A stretch of DNA of 64,000 nt from Palsa-147 sp036513895 (GTDB taxonomy: Bacteria; Acidobacteriota; Terriglobia; Acidiferrales; UBA7541), in assembly GCA_036513895.1 (NCBI GenBank), contig DATBYF010000070.1, positions 4,251-68,250 of the forward strand, in the 5' to 3' direction. The translations under genes were made by a program, and so were the position numbers. The notes below the pieces were generated by a model. That model was not told the origin of the DNA. It did not search any database and worked only from the letters and a program-made list of their open reading frames with translations. Below, one piece after another: positions 1 through 8,025 of the stretch. Each line of letters begins with the position of its first letter. Position 1 is the stretch's first letter.

Positions 1-425
1 CGTACAACGACTACCAGATTGTCTCTGCGAACCTCATCGAAGGGAAAAATCTCTCGATCGAAAATCGAATCGTTTCCTATTGTGTTTTCACCGATCCCGA
101 ATTAGGCGCGGTCGGCCTGACGGAAAAAGAGGCTCGTGAAAACGGATACCGGCTGAAGATTGGCAGTGTACCGATGACCCGCGTATCGCGAGCCATCGAG
201 CGAGACGAAACCGCCGGACTGATGAAGCTCATTGTAAACGCGGAGAACGACAGGGTTTTGGGCGCGAGAATTCTCTCCTCAGAAGGCGGCGAAACGGTGC
301 ACGTTCTCTACACGCTAATGTTGGCGGACTTGCCCTACACGCTCATGAAAACCGCCATATACATCCATCCCACAATGGCCGAAGGACTATTCTTTTTAAT
401 CGACGCCGTAAAACCGGCTCCGTAA
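1..425 (+). CDS. FAD-dependent pyridine nucleotide-disulfide oxidoreductase, C-terminal part
   Basis: The reading frame is open from base 3, so the 5' end of this gene lies outside the window. About 140 residues are visible and correspond to the dimerisation domain of the dihydrolipoamide dehydrogenase/mercuric reductase family. Typical family stretches are FTDPELGAVGLTEKEAR and, near the C-terminus, IHPTMAEGL. The latter is the His-Pro-Thr-x-x-Glu motif whose His/Glu pair acts as acid-base catalyst across the dimer interface. The FAD and NAD(P) domains and the redox-active cysteines are not visible, so the substrate cannot be told; mercuric-reductase-like enzymes of unknown substrate are common in this family. 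No partner gene is evident downstream. Confidence 0.85.
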   Translation, partial: YNDYQIVSANLIEGKNLSIENRIVSYCVFTDPELGAVGLTEKEARENGYRLKIGSVPMTRVSRAIERDETAGLMKLIVNAENDRVLGARILSSEGGETVHVLYTLMLADLPYTLMKTAIYIHPTMAEGLFFLIDAVKPAP

Positions 426-605
426 GGAACACATGCTGTAACCCGCACCCGATGAGCGCGCTGGCCACTGAAACAACGCAAGCCGATTAATGCCAACTAA
501 TGAGGAGTTTGCACTGATGCCGGCTTCACCGCCGTTCGCCGGTAACTAGCCGCCATTCGCCGATTACCGCGAGACGGGATGCCACGCAGCGTCTAATCTC
601 TGGCC

Positions 606-992
606 ATGAACAGCGACACATTTCAAGCCGGAGAGAAGACGATGGCGGAGACAAATCGGCGATATTCCTCACACGATGCGGTTTCGAGCTCGATGTTGGC
701 GGTAGCCGCAGCGGGTCTTCTGATTTTCTTGGGAGTCATGTTTCAATTGGGTGAGTTGGGTTACAGTCACCTCAGCCCCGCAAATTTTTGGCTCGCCACC
801 ATGATCACCGAGAGCGTCTGGAATATTCTGGCGATGCATTGGGGCGGCCCAGCGCTGCAACAATTGCTGCGATTTTGGCCGCTCGTACTCGTCGCCCTCG
901 GAATGGGCCTGTTGCTCATAACCAAGCGCGAGAACAACTTGAGCTCAATCAATGTCTCTGCCGAGCGGAGCGGCCAAGATCATGCCGGATGA
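606..992 (+). CDS. Small membrane protein, first gene of a LiaF/LytSR-like operon
   Basis: A 128-residue protein with two hydrophobic segments (about residues 29-47 and 89-105) and polar ends. The second half (LLRFWPLVLVALGMGLLL) resembles the membrane segments found at the N-terminus of LiaF-like proteins. The gene overlaps the preferred start of the next gene (982) by 11 bases and lies in an operon with a LiaF-like protein, a histidine kinase and a response regulator. A role in membrane sensing is inferred from context only. Another in-frame ATG lies at 642. Confidence 0.6.
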   Translation: MNSDTFQAGEKTMAETNRRYSSHDAVSSSMLAVAAAGLLIFLGVMFQLGELGYSHLSPANFWLATMITESVWNILAMHWGGPALQQLLRFWPLVLVALGMGLLLITKRENNLSSINVSAERSGQDHAG

Positions 993-1752
993 CAAACAGC
1001 GACCGCCGGCCCGCATTGTTTATCCGCTCTTTTCTGGCATTGTTTTTCCACTTTTCATCGTTGCCATAGGCGTGATTTTCTTGCTCGACCAGATCGGCAT
1101 CGCTTCTGCCGATCGCATTTTCAGCCTCTTCTGGCCAGCGATCTTGCTTTATTTTGGTTTGGCAGGCGTTCTCTTTCATACGGGTCCCGGAAGATTCTGG
1201 GGCTCCTTGATGACGCTCGCAGGCCTCCTCTTATTGTTGAGCAAATACGGCAATTTCCGCGTTGATTTCGCTATATTTTGGCCGCTTGCAATTATCCTTT
1301 GGGGACTTTGGTTAATGGGCCACGCGCTTTCAGGAAATCCTCAAACAAAAGCGTCAGTATGGCTGGGAAAGTGGGGCGAAGGTTTTAGTTCCACGATGGG
1401 CTCTGACACTTCTAACCCTGAAGTTGATCTTGTCACGGTATTCAGTGCGGTTCGACGCCGCATCATTTCGCAGAACTTCAAGGGCGGGAAACTCGTGGCG
1501 GTCTTTGGCGAATTCAAAGTGGATCTTACCGATGCGGACATTGAAGGCGATTACGCTGAAATGGAAGCGACCGCAGTATTTGGCGCGGGCGAAGTCCGCG
1601 TGCCGGAAAAATGGATGGTTTCAGTCCGTGGCGCCGCCGTTTTCGGAGAGTACCAGGATCGCACGCATCAACAGCCGCCGCAGGGAGCGCCAACCAAGCG
1701 CCTGGTAATTAAGGGCGGCGCTGTCTTCGGAAGTGTAGTCATCAAGAACTGA
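982..1752 (+). CDS. LiaF-like membrane protein (LiaI/LiaF transmembrane region plus LiaF C-terminal domain)
   Basis: From the ATG at 982 the protein has 256 residues; an in-frame ATG at 952 would add ten. The N-terminal half carries about four closely spaced hydrophobic segments with FWP motifs, as in the LiaI/LiaF membrane region. The C-terminal part (about residues 145-256) has repeated hydrophobic-glycine-phenylalanine strands (VAVFGEFKVDL, AVFGAGEV, AAVFGEY, GAVFGSVVI), typical of the beta-helical LiaF C-terminal domain. LiaF proteins restrain envelope-stress kinases in Firmicutes. Here the kinase and regulator that follow are LytS/LytTR-like, so the same role is plausible but inferred. 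Confidence 0.8.
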   Translation: MPDDKQRPPARIVYPLFSGIVFPLFIVAIGVIFLLDQIGIASADRIFSLFWPAILLYFGLAGVLFHTGPGRFWGSLMTLAGLLLLLSKYGNFRVDFAIFWPLAIILWGLWLMGHALSGNPQTKASVWLGKWGEGFSSTMGSDTSNPEVDLVTVFSAVRRRIISQNFKGGKLVAVFGEFKVDLTDADIEGDYAEMEATAVFGAGEVRVPEKWMVSVRGAAVFGEYQDRTHQQPPQGAPTKRLVIKGGAVFGSVVIKN

Positions 1753-1757
1753 CGCGT

Positions 1758-2828
1758 ATGCATCCTATCTTTAGCCGAAGCCGAAGGCTCGCGCTGTACT
1801 TTGCAGTTTGGATCCCATTGGTCGCGCTGCTCGCTTACCTCATGGCGGTGACCGCGGGAATGACGGCGCGCGAATCTCTTCTAATGTCGTTCCCGCTTTG
1901 CCTTTTCTATGCGTGCGTGTGCCTTGCGGCGTGGTACTCATGCCGTGCGACGCCATATGACCGCACTCCAGCCCCACGGTTCATATTGACGCACGTTGCG
2001 GGCGCGGTTATTGCGAGTGCCATCTGGATCGCCGCGGCAAAGTCGTTGGGGCGCGTATTTGCTTCGACAGGAATTTCTCCGGGTCTCGATAGCCGGATGC
2101 CCCGGGTGGTTCCCCTTCTGATGGGCATGGGAGTACTGCTCTATCTTTTATCGGTGAATTTCTATTACGTGTTGATCGCCGTCCAAACCTCCCAGGAAGC
2201 GGAAACACGCTTGATGGAAGCGAGTGCGCTGGCCCGCGAGGCCGAGCTGAGAGCGTTGAAAGCACAAGTGAATCCCCACTTCCTCTTCAACAGCTTGAAC
2301 TCCATCAGCGCGCTGGCAGGTTCCGATCCGCCAAAAGCCCGAGAGATGTGCATTCTCCTGGGCGATTTTCTGAGGCGCACGCTCGGACTGGGAGAGAAAT
2401 CTTCAATTTCGCTGGACGAAGAGATGTCTCTGATCCGCGCATTCCTCGCCGTCGAGAAAATTCGCTTCGGCTCGCGCGTGAATCTTGAAGAGGACATAGA
2501 TAAGGAAGCGCTCGGAGTCCAGGTGCCGCCGCTGCTCCTTCAGCCGCTTGTTGAAAATGCGGTCGCGCATGGAATCGCGAACCTTGTCGAAGGTGGCCTG
2601 ATTCGGCTGGGCGCGCACTGCCGCGACGGCAGGCTTTCCATCGTCGTTGAAAATCCGTTCGACCCGGACGCGCCGCGCCGTCGGAGAAACGGAGTCGGCC
2701 TGGCGAACGTGCGCCAGCGCCTGGCTGCGCGCTATGGCGAACTCTCGCGCTTCGACGTCACTCAGCAGGGAGATTCATTTCGTGTGACGCTCGCGTTACC
2801 GGCGCAACGAGAGGAGGCCACCACGTGA
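1758..2828 (+). CDS. LytS-type sensor histidine kinase
   Basis: A 356-residue membrane kinase. Four hydrophobic segments fill roughly the first 140 residues. They are followed by a short coiled linker (QEAETRLMEASALAREAELR) and the His-kinase domain of the LytS/YehU type. The phosphoacceptor is His174 in the motif QVNPHFLFNSLN. The ATP-binding N-box is LQPLVENAVAHGI and the glycine-rich box is NGVGLANVRQRL. The gene starts six bases after the LiaF-like gene and overlaps the downstream response regulator by four bases (GTGA), so the three are surely co-transcribed. No extracellular sensing domain is visible, which suits sensing within the membrane, perhaps through the LiaF-like partner. Confidence 0.9.
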   Translation: MHPIFSRSRRLALYFAVWIPLVALLAYLMAVTAGMTARESLLMSFPLCLFYACVCLAAWYSCRATPYDRTPAPRFILTHVAGAVIASAIWIAAAKSLGRVFASTGISPGLDSRMPRVVPLLMGMGVLLYLLSVNFYYVLIAVQTSQEAETRLMEASALAREAELRALKAQVNPHFLFNSLNSISALAGSDPPKAREMCILLGDFLRRTLGLGEKSSISLDEEMSLIRAFLAVEKIRFGSRVNLEEDIDKEALGVQVPPLLLQPLVENAVAHGIANLVEGGLIRLGAHCRDGRLSIVVENPFDPDAPRRRRNGVGLANVRQRLAARYGELSRFDVTQQGDSFRVTLALPAQREEATT

Positions 2829-3595
2829 CAGCCGACGCCTCGAAAAAAATCCGCGCGGTGATTGTGGATGATGAGGAGCTCGCGCGTCAGATCCTGCGCG
2901 AATATCTTGTGCCGCATTCGGAAGTTGAGATTGTCGCCGAGTGCGCCAACGGTTTCGAAGCCGTGAAAGCAATCAGCGAACTGAAGCCTGACCTGCTGCT
3001 GCTCGATATCCAGATGCCTAAGCTCGATGGCTTCGAAGTTCTCGAGCTGATTGGCAACGAACTCGCCGTAATTTTCGTCACGGCCTACGACAGCCATGCG
3101 ATCCGCGCGTTCGAAGTGCACGCCGTCGATTATTTGCTCAAGCCCATCGGCGCCGATCGCTTCGAAGCCGCCCTCACGCGCGCGAAGGATCGTCTTAGCG
3201 GCAAAAAGCCTCAGGCCGCGCTTCCCGCATCGGAGCTAGCGGCCGCCGCGCGTCCCACTGCTCAATATCTCGATCGCATTCCGGTCCGCGATGGCACAAA
3301 AGTATTCATCATTCCGGTTTCGAAGCTTTATTATGTGGAGGCTCAGGATGACTACGTCGCGCTCGCTTCCGAAGGAAAGAAGCATTTGAAGCAGCAAACG
3401 ATCGCGAGCCTCGAAGCGGCCCTCGATCCGTCGCGTTTTCTGCGCATTCATCGTTCTTACATCGTGAATTTAGAGCGCGTCACGCGGCTCGAGCCCTACG
3501 GCAAAGACAGCTACGTGGCAATCTTGGCCAACGGCGCGCAACTCCCGGTCAGCCGTGCCGGCTATTCCCGCCTCCGCGCCTTTCTGGATCGCTGA
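2825..3595 (+). CDS. LytTR-family response regulator
   Basis: A 256-residue protein with a GTG start that overlaps the kinase stop codon. Residues 9-120 form a CheY-like receiver with the acidic pair VDDEE near the N-terminus, phosphoacceptor Asp61 in LLLLDIQMPKLDG, the conserved Thr/Ser (VTAYD) and Lys (LLKPI). After an Ala-rich linker, residues about 150-256 are a LytTR DNA-binding domain (FIIPVSKLYYVEAQDDYVAL, FLRIHRSYIVNLERV). It is the cognate partner of the upstream kinase. LytTR regulators usually bind paired direct repeats; none was identified here. Confidence 0.92.
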   Translation: MTADASKKIRAVIVDDEELARQILREYLVPHSEVEIVAECANGFEAVKAISELKPDLLLLDIQMPKLDGFEVLELIGNELAVIFVTAYDSHAIRAFEVHAVDYLLKPIGADRFEAALTRAKDRLSGKKPQAALPASELAAAARPTAQYLDRIPVRDGTKVFIIPVSKLYYVEAQDDYVALASEGKKHLKQQTIASLEAALDPSRFLRIHRSYIVNLERVTRLEPYGKDSYVAILANGAQLPVSRAGYSRLRAFLDR

Positions 3596-3789
3596 TTTCA
3601 GGAGTCTCAAATCGGAGCCGGCGAGGGGTCGATTTTGTTACGATTAGAAATGAACATCGTCGTTTGTTTTCTATAACTTACGGCGATTTTTGATCGTTTT
3701 GGTGTATCGATTAGAAACGGGGTTAATCCCAGGCATCAGACGCAGGCGACCGCCGTTGACTTCCACGCTGTTCGGAATATCATTATCTT

Positions 3790-3852
3790 AGGCGATGGAG
3801 TTCGCCCTATAACCGCTGTCCCTCTTTCGCCGGGACAGATGATGACTCCTGA
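3790..3852 (+). promoter_or_regulatory. Fluoride riboswitch (crcB motif) aptamer
   Basis: The 440-base leader of crcB contains the fluoride aptamer. Its three helices can be drawn by eye: GGAGT (3797-3801) with ACTCC (3845-3849); CTGTCCC (3816-3822) with GGGACAG (3832-3838); and the pseudoknot GGCG (3791-3794) with CGCC (3803-3806). The conserved GGCGATGGAG start, the ATAACCGC junction and the GATGACTCCTG end match the known crcB motif, and the downstream gene encodes the fluoride channel. Binding of fluoride with magnesium would stabilise this fold and raise expression of the operon. Confidence 0.9.
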
Positions 3853-3876
3853 CAAGGAATCTTGTCGCGGAGTCAT
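3842..3876 (+). promoter_or_regulatory. Alternative hairpin, probable expression platform of the fluoride riboswitch
   Basis: ATGACTCC (3842-3849) is perfectly complementary to GGAGTCAT (3869-3876), and within it GACAAG (3851-3856) pairs with CTTGTC (3861-3866) around a GAAT loop. The outer 5' arm contains the ACTCC strand that the aptamer needs for its first helix, so the two structures exclude each other. No U-tract follows, so this does not look like a classical intrinsic terminator. The crcB ribosome binding site is about 145 bases further on. How the switch acts is therefore open. Confidence 0.65.
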
Positions 3877-4036
3877 GTCCCCGGCAATAATTCCACAAAA
3901 ATCAGAGCGCGAGGGAGCGAAGCGCATCCTCGCGAGAATTGTTGATCATCAGTGCGCGTGTTGATCAGCTTCCGGCGACGCAAGCGGAACGAACGAAATA
4001 ATAAGCGCTTAGCTTCAAATAGGAGCCGCAGAAAAA

Positions 4037-4414
4037 ATGACAAAGTATTTGATGGTCGGTCTAGGAGGAGCGCTGGGATCGATCCTGCGATTTTGGGCGA
4101 GCGGGGTTGTCAGTAACCGGCTAGGTGACCGCTTTCCCTACGGCACGTTTATCGTGAATTGCACCGGCTCATTCCTCATTGGACTTATCGTCACTCTTCT
4201 CGCCGAAAAAACGCATTGGAGTCCGAATTGGAGATACCTGATCCCGATAGGCTTCATCGGCGGTTACACGACATTTTCGGCGTTCGAACTCGAAACGCTC
4301 CGCAGCTTTCAGGATGGCGAATTCCTAATTGCGAGCCTGAACGTGCTGGCTAGCGTAGTCGTCGGCTTCTTTTCGGTTTGGCTGGGAGTTATAACGGGTA
4401 GGACGATTTCCTAA
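4037..4414 (+). CDS. crcB: Fluoride channel CrcB/Fluc
   Basis: A 125-residue, four-helix membrane protein that exports fluoride passively as a dual-topology dimer. Family motifs are GGALGSILRFW at the N-terminus, the central GTFIVNCTGSF with its pore-lining Asn, and GGYTTFSAFELE, whose Phe and Thr residues line the fluoride path. An AGGAG Shine-Dalgarno at 4021 precedes the ATG. The gene lies behind a fluoride riboswitch and is followed at close range by two DUF190 genes. Length and motifs are those of a complete single-domain Fluc subunit; no second crcB copy is present, so it should work as a homodimer. Confidence 0.96.
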   Translation: MTKYLMVGLGGALGSILRFWASGVVSNRLGDRFPYGTFIVNCTGSFLIGLIVTLLAEKTHWSPNWRYLIPIGFIGGYTTFSAFELETLRSFQDGEFLIASLNVLASVVVGFFSVWLGVITGRTIS

Positions 4415-4453
4415 CATTCGGCATTGATCGTTGATCGCGGAGAGGGAGGGAAC

Positions 4454-5188
4454 GTGCTCAAAGCGGGGCCAGCCAAGAAAGTGATTCTTTACGTCGGCGA
4501 GGACCATCAATACCACGGCCAGTCTCTCTATTCCGCGATTCTCAATTTCCTTTTTTATCGCGGAATTTCGGGAGCCAGCGTCATTCGCGGCATCGCCGGC
4601 TTTGGCGCCGATCATCACCTGCACACCATCCGGATCGAACGCCTCACAGAAAATCTGCCGATCAAAATTGAGTTTGTCGAATCGGCCGAAAAAGTGGAAG
4701 AGCTGCTGCCGAAGTTATCGGAGTTGGTAGGCAGCGGCCTGATCGAGATTCAAGATACGACCGTGATTAAGCCTTCCGAAGAATCCGCAAAGACATCGGC
4801 GAAATCCGTTACGCCCTCGCTGCGCAGCGAAGGCAAGGCCAAACTGATGCGCATCTTCGTCGGCGAAAACGATAAATGGCACGACCAGCCCCTCTACAGG
4901 GCTCTTCTCGAAAGCATGCGCGCCAACGACATTGCCGGCGCTACCGTGTACCAAGGCATTCTCGGCTACGGTGCGAACCGCCGCATCCACAAGGAAACGA
5001 CGCTCAATCTGTCTCATGACCGCCCGATGATGCTCTCCGTTGTGGACAGTGAAGAAAAGCTGCGCGCCTTCTTTCCAATTCTCGACAGCATGGTGCGGCA
5101 GGGCCTCGTGGTTCTCTCCGACGTGGATGTGATCAAGTACACGCACACCTACGCGGCCCAGGAAACAAATCAGGAGGCGCAAAAATGA
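4454..5188 (+). CDS. Tandem DUF190 (UPF0166, PII-like) protein
   Basis: I prefer the GTG at 4454, because GAGGGAGGG lies just upstream; a TTG at 4424 is also in frame. The protein holds two DUF190 domains. The first opens with VILYVGEDHQYHGQSLYSAI and ends in GLIEIQDTTVI. The second opens with LMRIFVGENDKWHDQPLYRA and ends in GLVVLSDVDVIKY. They are joined by a Ser/Lys-rich linker. DUF190 belongs to the PII-like fold and often travels with crcB; its ligand is not established. The gene follows crcB by about 40 bases and overlaps the next DUF190 gene by four (ATGA), so fluoride should induce all three. The two halves differ in charge: the first has a His-rich GFGADHHLHTI loop, the second GYGANRRIHKE. 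Confidence 0.88.
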   Translation: MLKAGPAKKVILYVGEDHQYHGQSLYSAILNFLFYRGISGASVIRGIAGFGADHHLHTIRIERLTENLPIKIEFVESAEKVEELLPKLSELVGSGLIEIQDTTVIKPSEESAKTSAKSVTPSLRSEGKAKLMRIFVGENDKWHDQPLYRALLESMRANDIAGATVYQGILGYGANRRIHKETTLNLSHDRPMMLSVVDSEEKLRAFFPILDSMVRQGLVVLSDVDVIKYTHTYAAQETNQEAQK

Positions 5189-5532
5189 AGCTCGAAGGAA
5201 CCGCCAAGATGCTGCGAATTCATTTCGGCGAAGACGATAAGTGGAAGGACAAGCCGCTCTACCGCGCCATCGTGGAGAAATGCCGCGAGTTGGACATTGC
5301 CGGCGCGACCGTGTTTCGCGGCATTGAAGGCTATGGCGCGAGCACGCTGATTCGCCGGCCTCATCCATTTTCTTTTTCTCACGATGCTCCACTCATGGTC
5401 AGCGTGATTGATTCAGAGGAACAGATTCAAAAGCTGCTCCCATTTTTGGATGAGATGGTCGCTGAAGGTTTGATCGCAGTGTCGAACGTCGAAGTGATCA
5501 AGTACGTACATCAGGATGGCAAGCGCTCTTAG
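5185..5532 (+). CDS. Single-domain DUF190 (PII-like) protein
   Basis: A 115-residue protein that is one DUF190 domain: MLRIHFGEDDKWKDKPLYRA, ATVFRGIEGYGAST, and the closing GLIAVSNVEVIKYVH. It is most like the second domain of the preceding gene, which points to duplication within the operon. Its ATG overlaps the preceding stop (ATGA). PII-like proteins form trimers; the tandem protein and this one together could form mixed assemblies, but that is inference. It is the last gene of the fluoride-controlled operon; the next gene starts about 210 bases later. Confidence 0.88.
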   Translation: MKLEGTAKMLRIHFGEDDKWKDKPLYRAIVEKCRELDIAGATVFRGIEGYGASTLIRRPHPFSFSHDAPLMVSVIDSEEQIQKLLPFLDEMVAEGLIAVSNVEVIKYVHQDGKRS

Positions 5533-5743
5533 CGCGGGAGTTGCCCGGCAGACGTTGCAAAAAACCGGCGCTAGAAATTCTCCGGTCCCGCGCCCGCTGC
5601 ACAGCAGACTCCCTAGATTTGATATGCTCTATTCTGATGATGACTGCACCACTCCTCTGCCTCTTGCCGCACTCCGCCAAATTCTTTTGTACATGTCAGG
5701 ATGACCGCGAACCGCCAGCCAGCCGCGCGGGAGACTCCCGCCG

Positions 5744-6529
5744 TTGAGCGAGAGTCAGCTTCGCAAGCATGAGCAGATGCGTTCGCGCATACTCCGAAAC
5801 GCACGCGACGTCATTGTCTATCTCCCTCCCGGTTACGATGACCAGCCGGATCGCCATTTTCCGGTTCTCTACATGCAAGATGGCCAAAATCTATTCGATC
5901 CCGCCACATCGTTCATTTACGGAATGCACTGGCAAGTGCGGGAGGCGGCGGACAGTCTGATTCATTCCGGCGCCATCCGCCCGCTAATCATCGTTGGGAT
6001 ATACAACATCGGCAAAATTCGAGTGCGTGAGTACACACCGACGCGCATGCTGCGTCTAGGCGGTGGACGAGCGGACCGCTACGCGCGAATGTTATTGCGC
6101 GAGTTGAAGCCCTTCATCGAAACGGAATACCGCGTGTTGGCGGGACCAGCGAACACAGGAATCGCCGGGTCGTCTTTGGGTGGACTCTTCGCTCTGTATG
6201 CTGGACTCCATTTCTCGGACGTGTTCGGAAGAATCGCCGCGCTATCGCCCTCCCTCTGGTGGGGTCAGGGTTGGATTCACCGTTATGCAGCGAGTATTGA
6301 CGCCGCCCATCGCCCGCGCATCTGGATGGATGCCGGAACTCGCGAGGGTGCGCGCCTTATCCCTACCCTGGAAAAACTCCGCGACATTCTTTTGTATCGC
6401 GGTTGGACTCTCGATCAAAATCTTCGCGTCGAGATCGTCGAGGGCGGCGAACACAACGAAGCCGCCTGGGCCAAACGTGTCGGCCCCTTCCTTCAATTCC
6501 TGTTTCCCGCGCAGGAGACCACTGTATAA
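5744..6529 (+). CDS. Alpha/beta-hydrolase of the putative esterase (esterase D/Fes-like) family
   Basis: A 261-residue alpha/beta hydrolase. N-terminal DVIVYLPPGYD and VLYMQDGQNLFD are typical of the esterase family that includes enterochelin esterase and S-formylglutathione hydrolase relatives. The candidate catalytic triad is Ser144 (GSSLGG nucleophile elbow), Asp196 (WMDAGTREG) and His237 (EGGEHNEAAW). The start is uncertain: TTG at 5744, or ATG at 5777, which removes eleven polar residues. No signal peptide is visible, so it is probably cytoplasmic. The ATP-grasp gene 63 bases downstream is in the same orientation. The substrate is unknown. Confidence 0.85.
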   Translation: MSESQLRKHEQMRSRILRNARDVIVYLPPGYDDQPDRHFPVLYMQDGQNLFDPATSFIYGMHWQVREAADSLIHSGAIRPLIIVGIYNIGKIRVREYTPTRMLRLGGGRADRYARMLLRELKPFIETEYRVLAGPANTGIAGSSLGGLFALYAGLHFSDVFGRIAALSPSLWWGQGWIHRYAASIDAAHRPRIWMDAGTREGARLIPTLEKLRDILLYRGWTLDQNLRVEIVEGGEHNEAAWAKRVGPFLQFLFPAQETTV

Positions 6530-6592
6530 TCCGCGCGTTCTGACTCGCCGAGCGGCTGGAAACTAGCCAGCTCGATTCACCGGAGATTCCTG

Positions 6593-7798
6593 ATGCCGGG
6601 CAAAAGACCTCTCACGATTCTTTGCCTCACGTCCTACGAGAAAGGCCAGGAGTTCATGCGCGCCTGCAAAGAGCAGGGAGCTCGCGTTCTACTCGTCACG
6701 GTAGAAAAGCTGCGTGACGCCGACTGGCCGCGCGAATCGCTCGAGGAAGTTTTCCTGATTCCCGGTGAGATCCCGATCCAGGACCTGATCTATTCCGTAA
6801 GTTACATCGCACGCACGCGGCCAATCGATCGAATTGTCGCGCTCGATGAATTCGACATGGAGAACGCAGCAGCGCTTCGCGAGCACCTGCGTGTGCCCGG
6901 AATGGGCTTGACCACGGTGCGCTATTTCCGGGACAAGCTGGCGATGCGCGCGCGAGCGCAGGACGCAGGAATTCTCGTGCCTGAATTCGTGCACGTGTTG
7001 AACTACGATGCGATTCGAAATTATCTCGCGCGTGTCCCGCCGCCCTGGCTTTTGAAGCCGCGCTCGCAGGCTTCCGGCATCGGCATGAAGAAAATCGAAA
7101 AGGCCGATGATCTTTGGCCCTGGCTCGATCAGCTCGGCGACCAGCAATCTTTCTATCTGCTCGAGCATTTCATTCCCGGTGATGTGTTTCACGTGGACAG
7201 CGTCGTATCCGAGCGCAAAATCGTTTTTGCCGACGCTCACGCCTATGGCAAACCGCCATTTGAAACAGCGCATTATGGCGGCGTGTTCTCCACGCGCACG
7301 CTTCCTCGAAGTTCCGCCGAGTCGAAATCGTTGCTCAAGATCAACAAGGAAGTAATCGAAGGTCTCGGCTTGGTGCGCGGCGTGACGCACGCGGAATATC
7401 TTCGCGCTCACGCCGACGGGCGATTCTATTTCATTGAGATTGCAGCGCGAGTGGGCGGCGCATACATCGCCGACGTTGTGGAAGCGGCGACGGGCGTGAA
7501 TCTTTGGCGCGAATGGGCAAAAATCGAAATTGCCGGCGGCAAAGAGCCTTACTCGCTACCGGAGCAGAGGCGAGATTATGCTGGAGTGATTCTCTCGCTT
7601 GCGCGGCAGGCCGAGCCCGATACTTCCGCTTACGCCGACCCCGAGATTCATCTGCGCGTAAAGAAGCACCATCACGCCGGCTTCGTTTTGAAATCGGCCA
7701 AGGCCGGTCGCATCGCCGAATTGCTCGAATCCTACGTATTGCGCTTCCGGGACGACTTCCTGGCCACGCAACCGATTCCCGAGAAGCCGACCTCCTAG
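6593..7798 (+). CDS. ATP-grasp domain carboxylate-amine ligase-like enzyme
   Basis: A 401-residue protein with a Rossmann-like N-terminal preATP-grasp region (LTILCLTSYEKGQEFMRACKEQGARVLLVT) and an ATP-grasp domain over roughly residues 105-310. PPPWLLKPRSQASGIGMKKI supplies the nucleotide-binding lysine and glycine-rich loop. FYFIEIAARVGGAYI is the magnesium-binding Glu/Arg motif, in which the usual Asn of the EINxR signature is Ala. Such enzymes join a carboxylate to an amine or thiol through an acyl phosphate. The substrate cannot be read from sequence. It may be co-transcribed with the esterase gene upstream, but no pathway is suggested. Confidence 0.82.
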   Translation: MPGKRPLTILCLTSYEKGQEFMRACKEQGARVLLVTVEKLRDADWPRESLEEVFLIPGEIPIQDLIYSVSYIARTRPIDRIVALDEFDMENAAALREHLRVPGMGLTTVRYFRDKLAMRARAQDAGILVPEFVHVLNYDAIRNYLARVPPPWLLKPRSQASGIGMKKIEKADDLWPWLDQLGDQQSFYLLEHFIPGDVFHVDSVVSERKIVFADAHAYGKPPFETAHYGGVFSTRTLPRSSAESKSLLKINKEVIEGLGLVRGVTHAEYLRAHADGRFYFIEIAARVGGAYIADVVEAATGVNLWREWAKIEIAGGKEPYSLPEQRRDYAGVILSLARQAEPDTSAYADPEIHLRVKKHHHAGFVLKSAKAGRIAELLESYVLRFRDDFLATQPIPEKPTS

Positions 7799-7854
7799 AC
7801 GCGCCCGCATCTCCGTTCGCGCACCATCTCAAACGAGTCGCAGGCGTCAAAATT

Positions 7855-7885
7855 TCAGAGCCCGGAGGCTCCCGCCTCCGGGTCC
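7855..7885 (+). repeat. 31-base hairpin repeat, copy 1
   Basis: A perfect nine-base stem (CCCGGAGGC at 7861-7869 with GCCTCCGGG at 7874-7882) around a TCCC loop, flanked by TCAGAG and TCC. An identical 31-base copy lies at 19093-19123. It sits just after the ATP-grasp gene and may also end transcription, though no T-run follows. Confidence 0.8.
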
Positions 7886-8025
7886 CCAGCTGCCCGATCG
7901 CTCCCAGCGGTAATTGACAGAAGCATGACGCCAAAGTAAAGTCATCTCCAGTTCTTTGCCGTGTGCCACGTTATAGGGCATTGGGTGGATGCTCGAATAG
8001 CGCGCTCGCGGTTTCAGGCCTTCCC

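Noticed and set aside
4715..5392. Long minus-strand frame (225 codons) opposite the DUF190 genes
   Set aside because: It is antisense to two genes with clear domains; its composition reflects their codon pattern.
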